Under the pieces are notes generated by a model that saw nothing but the letters and a program-made list of their open reading frames with translations, searched no databases and was not told the DNA's origin. The translations under genes were made by a program, and so were the position numbers. Source: an uncultured Chloroflexota bacterium (GTDB taxonomy: Bacteria; Chloroflexota; Anaerolineae; Aggregatilineales; Phototrophicaceae). From it: 22,827 bases of DNA. Of the stretch, positions 14,766 to 21,325 are shown in pieces. The DNA lies in the NCBI GenBank assembly GCA_937942935.1, contig CALDGT010001249.1, forward strand, positions 1 through 22,827. The letters run 5' to 3'. Each line of letters opens with the position of its first letter. Positions within the stretch are counted from its first letter, which is position 1.

Positions 14766-15587
14766 TCACCATCCTAACCGATACCCCAACGCACCAAGTA
14801 ACGCTGTCAAAAACCCATAACCCATTTCTTGGAATCCGATAATCGGCGCACGGCGCGGTTTGCGATAATCTGATAAGCCAATCATTGCACGCGCCAATAA
14901 AATCAACATCGCAACCACACCCAAATAGGGCATCGCACGCGGAATCGCAAACCCAATCACCATCAACACCGCAACACCATGCACACTCCACACAGCCCCG
15001 CGCGAAATCGGATTACCTTTTTCTAAGCGCAACCGCGCCCGAACATACAAAATAGATGGGATAATCCGCCCCAATAAAAATAACCATAAAATGAGCGCGG
15101 GCGTTATTGACCACCCGCCTAAAATAGCAATCATGGGGGCAATTGCGCCGAGTGCAATCGCGCCACAAATTTCTGGGGGTAATTTTCGACTTTGGTTTTT
15201 TGCATCGTACCACAATTGAATGAGGGCAAAAGGGAGCGCCATCAGCAGGGGGAATAAAAAGGTTTTATCACCAACCGAAATGAGGAGCAATGTGAATGGA
15301 ATAAATGCTAATGCCCCATAACCAACGGTAAATCGTTCTGCCCAAATCGTGCGCGGAGGGCGGTTGCCCTTCAAGCGGTCTTTGACAGCAATCTTGAGGG
15401 GTTGGTGAATGAGGAACACCCCAAATGCGCTGAGGGCAAGCAACAATCCCCCACCAGAAAATGCGGTTAATAAGCCCAGTAAAATCGGTTCAATCAAAAA
15501 GCCCCAACCACCGTGTTCGGAGGGGAGCGCAACGGAGCGAATCACTTTGCGTTGGTTGGGATTGGCTTTCGATGTGGCTGTAGACAT
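14766..15587 (-). CDS. YwiC-like integral membrane protein
   Basis: A 273-residue protein with about eight hydrophobic segments. The SEHGGWGFLIEPILLGLL opening is the hallmark of the YwiC-like family. Later features are a basic loop (KDRLKGNRPPRTIWAERF) and RARLRLEKGNP between membrane segments, then the GLSDYRKPRRAPIIGFQE tail. Family members are linked to fermentative or nitrate-related gene sets in other bacteria, but their reaction is unknown. The gene is convergent with the TIR gene (7 bases apart) and divergent from tsaE. No ribosome binding site is obvious before ATG 15587. Confidence 0.8.
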   Translation of the reverse strand: MSTATSKANPNQRKVIRSVALPSEHGGWGFLIEPILLGLLTAFSGGGLLLALSAFGVFLIHQPLKIAVKDRLKGNRPPRTIWAERFTVGYGALAFIPFTLLLISVGDKTFLFPLLMALPFALIQLWYDAKNQSRKLPPEICGAIALGAIAPMIAILGGWSITPALILWLFLLGRIIPSILYVRARLRLEKGNPISRGAVWSVHGVAVLMVIGFAIPRAMPYLGVVAMLILLARAMIGLSDYRKPRRAPIIGFQEMGYGFLTALLGALGYRLGW

Positions 15588-15639
15588 AAATGAAAAAAAT
15601 TAAAAAAAAAATCGGGGTTAATTTGCCCCATAAAACCGT

Positions 15640-15645
15640 TATAAT
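15640..15645 (+). promoter_or_regulatory. Probable -10 box of the tsaE operon
   Basis: A perfect TATAAT at 15640-15645 lies 39 bases before the tsaE start. The -35 is poor (GTTAAT at 17 bp). A GGGG/CCCC hairpin (15614-15629) precedes it. Confidence 0.4.
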
Positions 15646-15684
15646 TCTCTTATTCTGTCCATTGTAGCAAAAGGGATACCGTCA

Positions 15685-16182
15685 TTGGCAATACTTAAAC
15701 CTGATGAACTGAATATCATCAGCCACAGCGAAGACCAAACCCGCCGTTATGGGGCAAAATTAGGCATGTTACTGAGTAAAGGCGATGTCATTTGCCTATC
15801 AGGGGATATGGGCGCGGGCAAGACTGTTTTCACCAGTGGCATCGGTGTGGGTTGGGGGTCACTCTATCCTGTCACCAGCCCGACATTTGTGCTAGTGCAT
15901 GAGCATAAACGCGAAAAAGACCGCCAACGCTTATACCATCTGGATTGTTATCGGCTCGAAAATCCGGGTGATGTCACCTCAATTGGATTTGACGACCTCC
16001 TCGATTCTGGCACACTCATCATCGAGTGGCCCGAGCGCATCGAAACCGCATTACCCAGTGATTATTTATGGGTCAATTTGCGCGTGGTAGATGATACCCG
16101 CCGAAACCTCATTTTTAAGGGCAACAGCCCTTATTATTTGAACCTCATCACCAAATTCAGAGAAAAAACCTTCGGGGCATAA
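15685..16182 (+). CDS. tsaE: tRNA t6A synthesis ATPase TsaE
   Basis: TTG 15685 is the start, with AAGGG (15671-15675) about 9 bases upstream; the next in-frame ATG lies well inside the conserved domain. The 165-residue product has the Walker A loop GDMGAGKT (40-47), TSPTFVLVHEH, LYHLDCYRL and the IIEWPER motif, all typical of TsaE. With TsaB and TsaD it forms the complex that attaches threonylcarbamoyl to A37 of ANN-reading tRNAs; TsaE supplies ATP hydrolysis for turnover. tsaB follows after 2 bases and rimI overlaps tsaB, the classic arrangement. tsaD is not in the window. Confidence 0.95.
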   Translation: MAILKPDELNIISHSEDQTRRYGAKLGMLLSKGDVICLSGDMGAGKTVFTSGIGVGWGSLYPVTSPTFVLVHEHKREKDRQRLYHLDCYRLENPGDVTSIGFDDLLDSGTLIIEWPERIETALPSDYLWVNLRVVDDTRRNLIFKGNSPYYLNLITKFREKTFGA

Positions 16183-16184
16183 TC

Positions 16185-16871
16185 ATGATTTTAGCCATAG
16201 ATACCGCAACCCGTTTTATCAGCATCGCTCTGCATGATGGTCATACCATTCTCATGGAACAAACATGGCAAAGCGATAATTTGCACACCGAACAACTCGC
16301 GCCTGCCATTCAACAATTATTCAAATTCACCGAAACATCGCCCGACCAGCTCACGGCAATGGGTGTGAGCATTGGACCGGGGTCATACACAGGCTTACGT
16401 ATCGGTGTGGCGATGGCAAAAGGCATGTGTGCCATTCATAGCCTGCCCATTATCGGCATGAGTACACTCGATTTACTCGCTTATTCGCATACCCAACATC
16501 AAGCCAATACTGGGCTAGTGGCAATTGTGGCGGCGGGGCGTGGGCGCGTGATTGTGAATAGCTATCGCTGGAAAAAAGGACATTGGCAAAGCCATAGTGA
16601 ACCCCGCCTGATGACATGGGAAAAATTGGTAGAAACGATAGATGGCGTGGCAGTCATCACAGGCGAAATCAATTCTCATGGTCACGAAATAATCGAAAAT
16701 GCGATTGCATCGGGCAAACCGATAAGCATCGCATCTCCCGCAATACGAGTGCGTCGAGCCAGTTATTTAGCCAATTATGCGTGGGAGCAATTCCGCGCCA
16801 CCGAAGATAAATCTGTTTTTCATCCCACAAAATTAATACCCATTTATATGCAAGATGAGAACACGCCATGA
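16185..16871 (+). CDS. tsaB: tRNA t6A synthesis protein TsaB
   Basis: The 228-residue protein has the actin-like ATPase fold of TsaB: MILAIDTATRFISIALHDG at the start, HTEQLAPAI, and GVSIGPGSYTGLRIGVAMAKG (about 60-80). TsaB holds TsaD in place and binds TsaE, and has no catalysis of its own. The C-terminal part (about 130-228) is less conserved, as usual for the family. Only 2 bases separate it from tsaE, and its last 4 bases overlap the rimI start (16868-16871), so translation is coupled. Confidence 0.93.
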   Translation: MILAIDTATRFISIALHDGHTILMEQTWQSDNLHTEQLAPAIQQLFKFTETSPDQLTAMGVSIGPGSYTGLRIGVAMAKGMCAIHSLPIIGMSTLDLLAYSHTQHQANTGLVAIVAAGRGRVIVNSYRWKKGHWQSHSEPRLMTWEKLVETIDGVAVITGEINSHGHEIIENAIASGKPISIASPAIRVRRASYLANYAWEQFRATEDKSVFHPTKLIPIYMQDENTP

Positions 16872-17476
16872 GCGCCATTTTACGTTATATGAACCTCACC
16901 GACATCCGCGAAGTGGTGGTAATAGACCGTCTATCATTCACCCCTGCTTGGTCGGAACAATCGTATGCCTACGAAGTTAGCAAAGCACCCACCAGTCACA
17001 TGATGGTCATGCAATCGGTGTTGGATAATGCCTCAAGATGGCGCAGATTTATTCGCCCATTCGCCAATTCTGGGGGGAAAATTTTGGGTTATGCGGGCAT
17101 GTGGATGATTGCCGATGAAGCACACATTAGCACAATTGCCTCTCATCCAGATGAACGCGGAAAAGGCGTTGGGGAGATGATATTGGCATCGCTCATCCAA
17201 AAAGCAATTCACCAGCAATCGGCGTATATGGTGCTAGAAGTGCGTGTGAGTAATTCAGTGGCGCAAAATTTATATCACAAGTATGAATTTAGGATTGTGG
17301 ATAGGCGTTACAATTATTATCACGACAATCATGAAGATGCCTTTGATATGCGTCTCGATTTATCTGATAAAGAACGCATTACGCGGTTAAATGCGCGGTA
17401 TCATGCCATTTTACAAAGACTCGACTGTGTAGACCATTTTGTCACCTCTCCTCGCCCAGAAATCGTACACTCATAA
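16868..17476 (+). CDS. rimI: GNAT N-acetyltransferase, RimI type
   Basis: The 202-residue protein carries the GNAT acetyl-CoA loop SHPDERGKGVGEMIL and the VLEVRVSNSVAQNLYHKYEF segment that marks RimI, the enzyme that acetylates the N-terminal Ala of ribosomal protein S18 in E. coli. RimI is usually about 150 residues. Here there is an insertion around residues 45-70 (VLDNASRWRRFIRPFANSGGK) and a tail of about 40 residues after the GNAT core. These additions do not look like a separate known domain. The location behind tsaB is a common operon order and supports the name. Substrate is inferred from the family. Confidence 0.88.
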   Translation: MSAILRYMNLTDIREVVVIDRLSFTPAWSEQSYAYEVSKAPTSHMMVMQSVLDNASRWRRFIRPFANSGGKILGYAGMWMIADEAHISTIASHPDERGKGVGEMILASLIQKAIHQQSAYMVLEVRVSNSVAQNLYHKYEFRIVDRRYNYYHDNHEDAFDMRLDLSDKERITRLNARYHAILQRLDCVDHFVTSPRPEIVHS

Positions 17477-17491
17477 AAGGATAAATCCCAC

Positions 17492-18337
17492 ATGACCGAT
17501 TTACTCATCACTACCGATTGGTTAGCCGACCACCTAAATGACCCTAATATTCGGATTGTAGATATTCGTGGGCATGTGTTACCCGCAAATCAACCCCGCC
17601 CTCATTATTTCGCCCATAAAGACGATTATATCACCCGTCACATCCCAAATGCGGTGTTTGTGGATTGGGTTTTGGATATTACCGACCCCGATAGCCCAAA
17701 TGCAGGGCATATCGCCAAGCCAGAACCTTTCGCACACCTCATGGGCAGTTTGGGGATTGATGAAAACACGCTAGTTGTCGCGTATGATGATTTTGGCGGA
17801 ATTTTTTCGGCGCGGTTGTGGTGGGCATTAAATTATTATGGACATGGGCGCGTGGTTGTGATGGATGGTGGCTGGCATAAATGGATAGCAGAAAACCGCC
17901 CTACCACCGCCGATTTACCCATCATCACACCCAAAATTTTCACACCAAAAGTAAATCCTGCCCTACGCTTAACAATAGACCAAGTTCAAACAGGAATTCA
18001 GACCAATATGCCCCTGATTGATGTCCGCACACCCGATGAATTTATGGGGCGGGCTTCTCGTGCAAAACGGTTTGGGCATATCCCCACCGCCAAAAATTTA
18101 CCCCGTAACGACCTCATTCGCGCGGATAATACCATGTTATCTGTGCCAGACCTGCGATTAAAATTTGCGGATATGGGCATTACGACAGATGGTGATGGGG
18201 TGGCATTTTATTGTAATGGTGGGGTATCTGCCAGTTATGGATTATTGGCGATGCGCGTGGCGGGATTCAACGGCGGGGCAGTATTCGATGGCTCATGGAA
18301 AGAATGGGGCAACGACGAAACCAAGCCAATAGAATAA
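17492..18337 (+). CDS. Sulfurtransferase with two rhodanese domains
   Basis: The 281-residue protein has two rhodanese domains, as in thiosulfate and 3-mercaptopyruvate sulfurtransferases. The first (about 1-140) is inactive and structural (VVMDGGWHKWIAENRP). The second (about 155-281) holds the catalytic loop FYCNGGVSAS, with C241 as the persulfide-forming cysteine, and LIDVRTPDEFMG. The loop CNGGVS is closer to the CGSGVT type of mercaptopyruvate enzymes than to the CRKGVT type of thiosulfate enzymes, so either donor is possible. AAAGGA lies about 10 bases before the ATG. It starts 15 bases after rimI, so it is likely in the same operon. A link to tRNA modification is a guess only. Confidence 0.88.
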   Translation: MTDLLITTDWLADHLNDPNIRIVDIRGHVLPANQPRPHYFAHKDDYITRHIPNAVFVDWVLDITDPDSPNAGHIAKPEPFAHLMGSLGIDENTLVVAYDDFGGIFSARLWWALNYYGHGRVVVMDGGWHKWIAENRPTTADLPIITPKIFTPKVNPALRLTIDQVQTGIQTNMPLIDVRTPDEFMGRASRAKRFGHIPTAKNLPRNDLIRADNTMLSVPDLRLKFADMGITTDGDGVAFYCNGGVSASYGLLAMRVAGFNGGAVFDGSWKEWGNDETKPIE

Positions 18338-18346
18338 ATGGCAGTT

Positions 18347-18742
18347 TTAGGGCATTGTTAACAATTTTAATTGAGGAATTCTCTGAAAATGCTTGTTGTT
18401 CAAAGTCAATAACGGATAATCATAATAAATTGAAGTTCCTGCGACAAGCGTGTCTGTAAGCCCAATTACTTGATTCTGTTTCAATGATTGGGCTTGAATT
18501 TTAGCGCATAGCAACCAAATATCTTGGGTTACGGGGTAAGTTTCTATCAGTGGAAATTTAGTCGCAAATTCTAATGAACGCCCTGCTTTTTGCGCCCCAA
18601 CTTCTAATTCAAACACAACAACATCGCTCACTATGGCTGTTTCATAACGCAAACTTGCCAAAGTTAAAAGATTAGAATGTGATTGTCTAATATGTGCAAT
18701 TAAAATGCTAGTATCTACAAAGAATTTAGCTTTTTCTGCCAT
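18347..18742 (-). CDS. PIN-domain protein, VapC-like toxin (second)
   Basis: ATG 18742 gives 131 residues; a GTG at 18754 would lengthen it by 4. FFVDTSILIAH holds the first Asp, VFELEVGAQKAG the second acidic residue, and the GLTDTLVAGTSIYY segment the third. The final motif reads TLNNKHF where TRNxxDF is usual, so the fourth acidic residue is replaced by His. This variant is common in part of the family. The gene overlaps the antitoxin gene by 28 bases and is on the same strand, downstream. It is probably a toxin RNase of a type II pair, unrelated in detail to the first PIN protein. Confidence 0.82.
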   Translation of the reverse strand: MAEKAKFFVDTSILIAHIRQSHSNLLTLASLRYETAIVSDVVVFELEVGAQKAGRSLEFATKFPLIETYPVTQDIWLLCAKIQAQSLKQNQVIGLTDTLVAGTSIYYDYPLLTLNNKHFQRIPQLKLLTMP

Positions 18743-18963
18743 TCCGCATCCCACTTTTCGCGTGCATCATTAATTGCATCCTCAAATTCATCACCTATAT
18801 CCGACCACATGCCATAGGTTTTATCAAGCATCTCTAAATAAGCATCCCAATCGGGCGGGTCATTCGGCAACATGACGACCAATTCTTCCCCTTCGGCTAA
18901 AGATGGGATGTCGCCAATTGGCACAAATTGTCCATTTTGATATTTTAGGGTAATTGTTCTCAT
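18715..18963 (-). CDS. AF2212-like antitoxin (partner of second PIN toxin)
   Basis: ATG 18963 is chosen because AGGAG (18971-18975) sits 7 bases upstream; an upstream ATG at 18978 lacks one. The product has 82 residues. The N-terminus (RTITLKYQNGQFVPIGDIPSLAEGEELVVML) is the short beta-strand pattern of AF2212-like (DUF104) antitoxins, found beside PIN toxins. The rest is helical and acidic (WDAYLEMLDKTYGMWSDIGDEFED), probably the part that binds the toxin. Its 3' end overlaps the toxin gene. Confidence 0.8.
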   Translation of the reverse strand: MRTITLKYQNGQFVPIGDIPSLAEGEELVVMLPNDPPDWDAYLEMLDKTYGMWSDIGDEFEDAINDAREKWDAEWQKKLNSL

Positions 18964-19087
18964 CACATTGCTCCTCATATTTGACAACCATTATAACGCA
19001 AATTCTATCAGGATGATGAATTTGGTCGGTAAGATGAGGCGTAGCTGTGACGTCTCTAAAAAGAGTATAAAAATTCCGCGCAAATGA

Positions 19088-19116
19088 TTGACAATCTGTC
19101 CATCACGCGGTACAGT
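19088..19116 (+). promoter_or_regulatory. Promoter of the cysteine synthase leader
   Basis: A perfect TTGACA (19088-19093), a 17-bp spacer and TACAGT (19111-19116, 4 of 6) form a strong sigma70-type promoter. Transcription would begin near 19123, 30 bases before the leader ORF. Confidence 0.8.
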
Positions 19117-19152
19117 AGGTCTATGTTGATAAACACTATTTTGGAGAACGCC

Positions 19153-19191
19153 ATGCTCTGGTTGCGTGTATGTCGTCCCTATAAGCGATGA
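19153..19191 (+). CDS. Leader peptide of the cysteine synthase gene
   Basis: A 12-codon frame encodes MLWLRVCRPYKR and stops at TGA 19189-19191. GGAG at 19143-19146 is 6 bases before ATG, which is an excellent ribosome binding site. It starts about 30 bases after the predicted transcription start. The single Cys codon (TGT, 19171-19173) is directly followed by the 5' arm of a hairpin (19175-19187) that the remaining codons make up. The position before a cysteine synthase gene and a terminator fits ribosome-mediated attenuation that senses charged tRNA-Cys. Only one Cys codon is present, which is fewer than in many attenuators. Arg codons flank it. Confidence 0.65.
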   Translation: MLWLRVCRPYKR

Positions 19192-19214
19192 GGATTGTTT
19201 CCCGCTTATAGGAC
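19175..19214 (+). promoter_or_regulatory. Attenuator hairpin 1 over the end of the leader peptide
   Basis: GTCCCTATAAGCG (19175-19187) pairs with CGCTTATAGGAC (19203-19214), 12 bp with one bulged C. The loop (19188-19202) contains the leader stop codon and GAGGATTGTT (19190-19199). This can pair with AACATCCTC (19307-19315) in the 5' half of the terminator with one bulged T, and its GATTGTT part can pair with AACAATC (19228-19234). A ribosome stalled at the Cys codon would block the stem, while one at the stop codon would cover the loop sequence. Confidence 0.6.
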
Positions 19215-19274
19215 GCTGAATGAAGATAACAATCGGTTTCCTGATTTTTCTGACTACTAGATAAAAATCAAAAG

Positions 19275-19366
19275 ACCGTCAAAGCGACTTATAAAAAACA
19301 ACGTGGAACATCCTCGTAGGATGACTCTTATACCCACGTTGTTTTTTGTTGCTTGGCGGTTTTTTT
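19275..19366 (+). terminator. Two-tier terminator before the cysteine synthase gene
   Basis: The inner stem is 14 bp, AAAAAACAACGTGG (19293-19306) with CCACGTTGTTTTTT (19334-19347), and encloses a small hairpin CATCCT/AGGATG (19309-19314 and 19318-19323). Around it, ACCGTCAAAGC (19275-19285) pairs with GCTTGGCGGT (19351-19360), one bulged A and one G-U pair, followed by a T-run (19360-19366). It lies between the leader peptide and the cysteine synthase start at 19395, so it must be read through for expression. This fits a regulated terminator. Confidence 0.75.
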
Positions 19367-19394
19367 GTTTATAACACGTAAAGGGATATGACAC

Positions 19395-20363
19395 ATGATT
19401 TCTGCAATCCGCACCAATGACACCTATATGCCTCACAATCATGCACATGTGGGCATTTCACTCGAAAAACAAATTGGCAATACACCTCTACTCGGTTTTA
19501 GCCGTGTGACGGCACATTTGCCCGAAAATATCAAAATTTATGCCAAAGCTGAATGGACAAATCCGGGTGGGAGTGTCAAAGACCGCGCCGCCCTCAATAT
19601 CATCCGCGAGGCAGAACGCGATGGCTTGTTGTATGCGGGTAAAACCATTTTGGATAGCACCAGTGGCAATACAGGCATCGCCTATTCGATGATTGGCGCA
19701 TCGAAAGGGTATAAAGTGAAATTATTCCTCCCCGCCAATGCCAGCCCAGAACGCATCGCCATTTTGCGGGCGTATGGGGCGGAACTTGTCCTCACAGACC
19801 CGCTTGAAGGCAGTGACGGCGCAATTTTAGCGGTGCGTGAATTGGTCGCCAATGAACCCGATAATTATTTTTATGCTGACCAATATAATAATCCTGCCAA
19901 TTGGCGGGCGCATTATTATGGGACAGGCGTGGAAATTTGGATGCAAACACAAGGGCAGGTCACACATTTTGTCGCGGGACTTGGCACCAGTGGCACCTTA
20001 ACAGGCACTGGTCGGCGCTTGCACGATTATAACCCCGATATTCATGTCGTTTCGCTCCAACCCGATTCACCATTCAATGGGTTAGAAGGTCTTAAGCACA
20101 TGCCCACCGCCATTAAACCCGGCATTTATGATACATCGGTGGCAGATGAAAATATGAATATCTCTACCGAAGAAACCTACGAGATGGCACGCCGTTTGGC
20201 GCGTGAAGAAGGCTATCTGGTCGGGATTAGCTCGGCAACAGCGATGGTCGGTAGCCTGCGGATTGCAGAACGACTGGCGACAAATGGCGAAGGCGGGACA
20301 ATCGTCACCGTATTCCCCGATAATGCCTATAAATACCTCAGCGAAGCATTTTGGACAAAATAA
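19395..20363 (+). CDS. Cysteine synthase (O-acetylserine sulfhydrylase)
   Basis: AAGGGAT (19381-19387) precedes ATG 19395. The 322-residue fold-type II PLP enzyme has TNPGGSVKDRAA with the Schiff-base lysine K62, the substrate loop DSTSGNTGIAYSM, the phosphate-binding GLGTSGTLTGTGRRL and LVGISSATAMVG near the end. It makes cysteine from O-acetylserine (or O-phosphoserine or a similar acceptor) and sulfide. CysK-type or CysM-type cannot be settled from the motifs. A promoter, leader peptide and terminator upstream suggest it is switched on when cysteine is short. Cystathionine beta-synthase is an alternative, but there is no regulatory CBS domain and the length fits cysteine synthase. Confidence 0.9.
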   Translation: MISAIRTNDTYMPHNHAHVGISLEKQIGNTPLLGFSRVTAHLPENIKIYAKAEWTNPGGSVKDRAALNIIREAERDGLLYAGKTILDSTSGNTGIAYSMIGASKGYKVKLFLPANASPERIAILRAYGAELVLTDPLEGSDGAILAVRELVANEPDNYFYADQYNNPANWRAHYYGTGVEIWMQTQGQVTHFVAGLGTSGTLTGTGRRLHDYNPDIHVVSLQPDSPFNGLEGLKHMPTAIKPGIYDTSVADENMNISTEETYEMARRLAREEGYLVGISSATAMVGSLRIAERLATNGEGGTIVTVFPDNAYKYLSEAFWTK

Positions 20364-20384
20364 TTTTATCCCCATTAGAATGAC

Positions 20385-20404
20385 GGACGGCAATAATGCC
20401 GTCC
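20385..20404. repeat. GC-rich hairpin, possible dispersed repeat
   Basis: GGACGGCA (20385-20392) and TGCCGTCC (20397-20404) form an 8-bp stem with an ATAA loop, 22 bases after the cysteine synthase stop. There is no T-run. The unit, embedded in GACGGACGG...CCCTAC, looks like the short hairpins scattered between genes in some bacterial genomes. Confidence 0.4.
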
Positions 20405-20452
20405 CTACTAATTATTCCCCTATCCCATTATTCAATCTGCCTATTTATAAAT

Positions 20453-20480
20453 TTCTGTGTCAAATATACTTGACACAGAA
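20453..20480. promoter_or_regulatory. Operator 1 of the membrane protein/XRE operon
   Basis: TTCTGTGTCAA (20453-20463) and TTGACACAGAA (20470-20480) form a perfect 11-bp inverted repeat with a 6-base centre. The right arm contains a perfect -35 hexamer, TTGACA (20470-20475). The same motif recurs as operator 2. Confidence 0.7.
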
Positions 20481-20493
20481 TCTAATTCATGCT

Positions 20494-20523
20494 ACTCTAT
20501 GTAAAGTATAGTTTACATAGAGT
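20494..20523. promoter_or_regulatory. Operator 2 of the membrane protein/XRE operon
   Basis: ACTCTATGTAAA (20494-20505) and TTTACATAGAGT (20512-20523) form a perfect 12-bp inverted repeat with a 6-base centre. Its centre is exactly 42 bp from that of operator 1 and both follow TCTRTGTMAA-N6-TTKACAYAGA. A TATAGT (20507-20512) in the centre could be a -10. Confidence 0.7.
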
Positions 20524-20550
20524 CAAGATAAGTATACAGAGAGAGTAGCG

Positions 20551-20997
20551 ATGTTCTATCAAGAAAGACGCGAAGGTGTTTATCTAATCAGCAATATTCT
20601 GGTATCTGTGGTGTATTTAGGATTTGTATTGCAACAATATCAGGCACTAGGGCTTACATCAGACAATGACATTCGCTTTTGGGGTGCGTCTATCCTGATT
20701 TTTATCCCTGTGCAAATTGTAACACGGATACTCATCCACATTATCTTCAGCATCATGAATACAGTGGTAACAAAAGAGGAAGAGCCGACCATCATGGATG
20801 AATTTGATAAACGTATCGAATTAAAATCCGCACTCAATTTTTATCATACCTTCATGTTCGGGTTTGTAATGGCAATGGTGGCGGTGGCATTAAATCAACC
20901 GACATCTGTGATGTTTTTCATCTTGATGATAACCATCGTCATCGCGGGATTTGTGGGCGATATATCGCAACTCTATTACTATCGTAAAGGGGTATAA
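20551..20997 (+). CDS. Small integral membrane protein linked to XRE regulator (DUF2178-like)
   Basis: A 148-residue protein with four hydrophobic segments (about 12-30, 45-70, 95-115 and 120-140). Between the second and third is a charged stretch with MDEFDKRIELKSA, a motif seen in DUF2178-like proteins that commonly stand next to a small XRE regulator, as here. A purine-rich GAGAGAG before ATG 20551 could serve as a weak ribosome binding site. The XRE gene follows 3 bases after the stop, so they are one operon. The function of such pairs is not known to me. The two long operators upstream suggest that the regulator represses its own operon. Confidence 0.72.
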   Translation: MFYQERREGVYLISNILVSVVYLGFVLQQYQALGLTSDNDIRFWGASILIFIPVQIVTRILIHIIFSIMNTVVTKEEEPTIMDEFDKRIELKSALNFYHTFMFGFVMAMVAVALNQPTSVMFFILMITIVIAGFVGDISQLYYYRKGV

Positions 20998-21000
20998 ATC

Positions 21001-21213
21001 ATGAGCAAACCACAAATTAGCAACAATATTCGCAAATTGCGGTTTAACATGAATGAAATGACACAACAAGAATTGGCGGATAAAGTCGGGGTGAGCAGGC
21101 AAACCATTGTCGCCATCGAAAAAGGGAACTACTCCCCTTCTCTGGAATTAGCATTCAAAATCGCGCTTGTTTTTAATGAGCCATTAGAAGAGGTTTTCTC
21201 TTACACACCCTAA
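21001..21213 (+). CDS. XRE-family HTH regulator
   Basis: The 70-residue protein is a single helix-turn-helix domain: NNIRKLRFNMNEMTQQELADKVGVSRQTIVAIEKGNYSPSLELAFKIALVF, the classic five-helix Cro/C1 layout. The recognition helix is SRQTIVAIEKG. It resembles the very small regulators of the YozG/XRE group that control a neighbouring membrane protein gene. It is the second gene of a two-gene operon preceded by two copies of a long palindrome, its likely binding sites. Confidence 0.88.
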   Translation: MSKPQISNNIRKLRFNMNEMTQQELADKVGVSRQTIVAIEKGNYSPSLELAFKIALVFNEPLEEVFSYTP

Positions 21214-21325
21214 TTTAAGTCACTTTTGACATCAGCAATATCAGCATTACCACCAAAATCTTAGCAAAAATTAGCTATTTGATTTATCGGATTTATGTAC
21301 CTTGTTATCAATATGGAGAAAAATC

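Noticed and set aside
14766..15587. Prenyltransferase (UbiA-like) identity for the membrane protein
   Set aside because: The fold is similar in hydrophobic pattern but the two Asp-rich motifs of prenyltransferases are not seen, whereas the SEHGGWGF opening matches the YwiC-like family.
18754..18754. GTG 18754 as start of the second PIN toxin
   Set aside because: ATG 18742 gives the usual short lead before the FFVDTS motif; the longer form adds only four residues and has no better ribosome binding site. It cannot be fully excluded.
19293..19330. T-box riboswitch upstream of the cysteine synthase (a GTGGAAC element resembles the T-box UGGN bulge, with A fitting the U discriminator of tRNA-Cys)
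   Set aside because: The element lies in the 5' arm of the terminator rather than in a separable antiterminator, the flanking helices of the antiterminator cannot be drawn, and no stem I with a Cys specifier is found. The leader-peptide model explains the parts better.
19256..19448. Minus-strand open frame over the cysteine synthase leader
   Set aside because: It overlaps the terminator and the synthase start and has no ribosome binding site or recognisable product.
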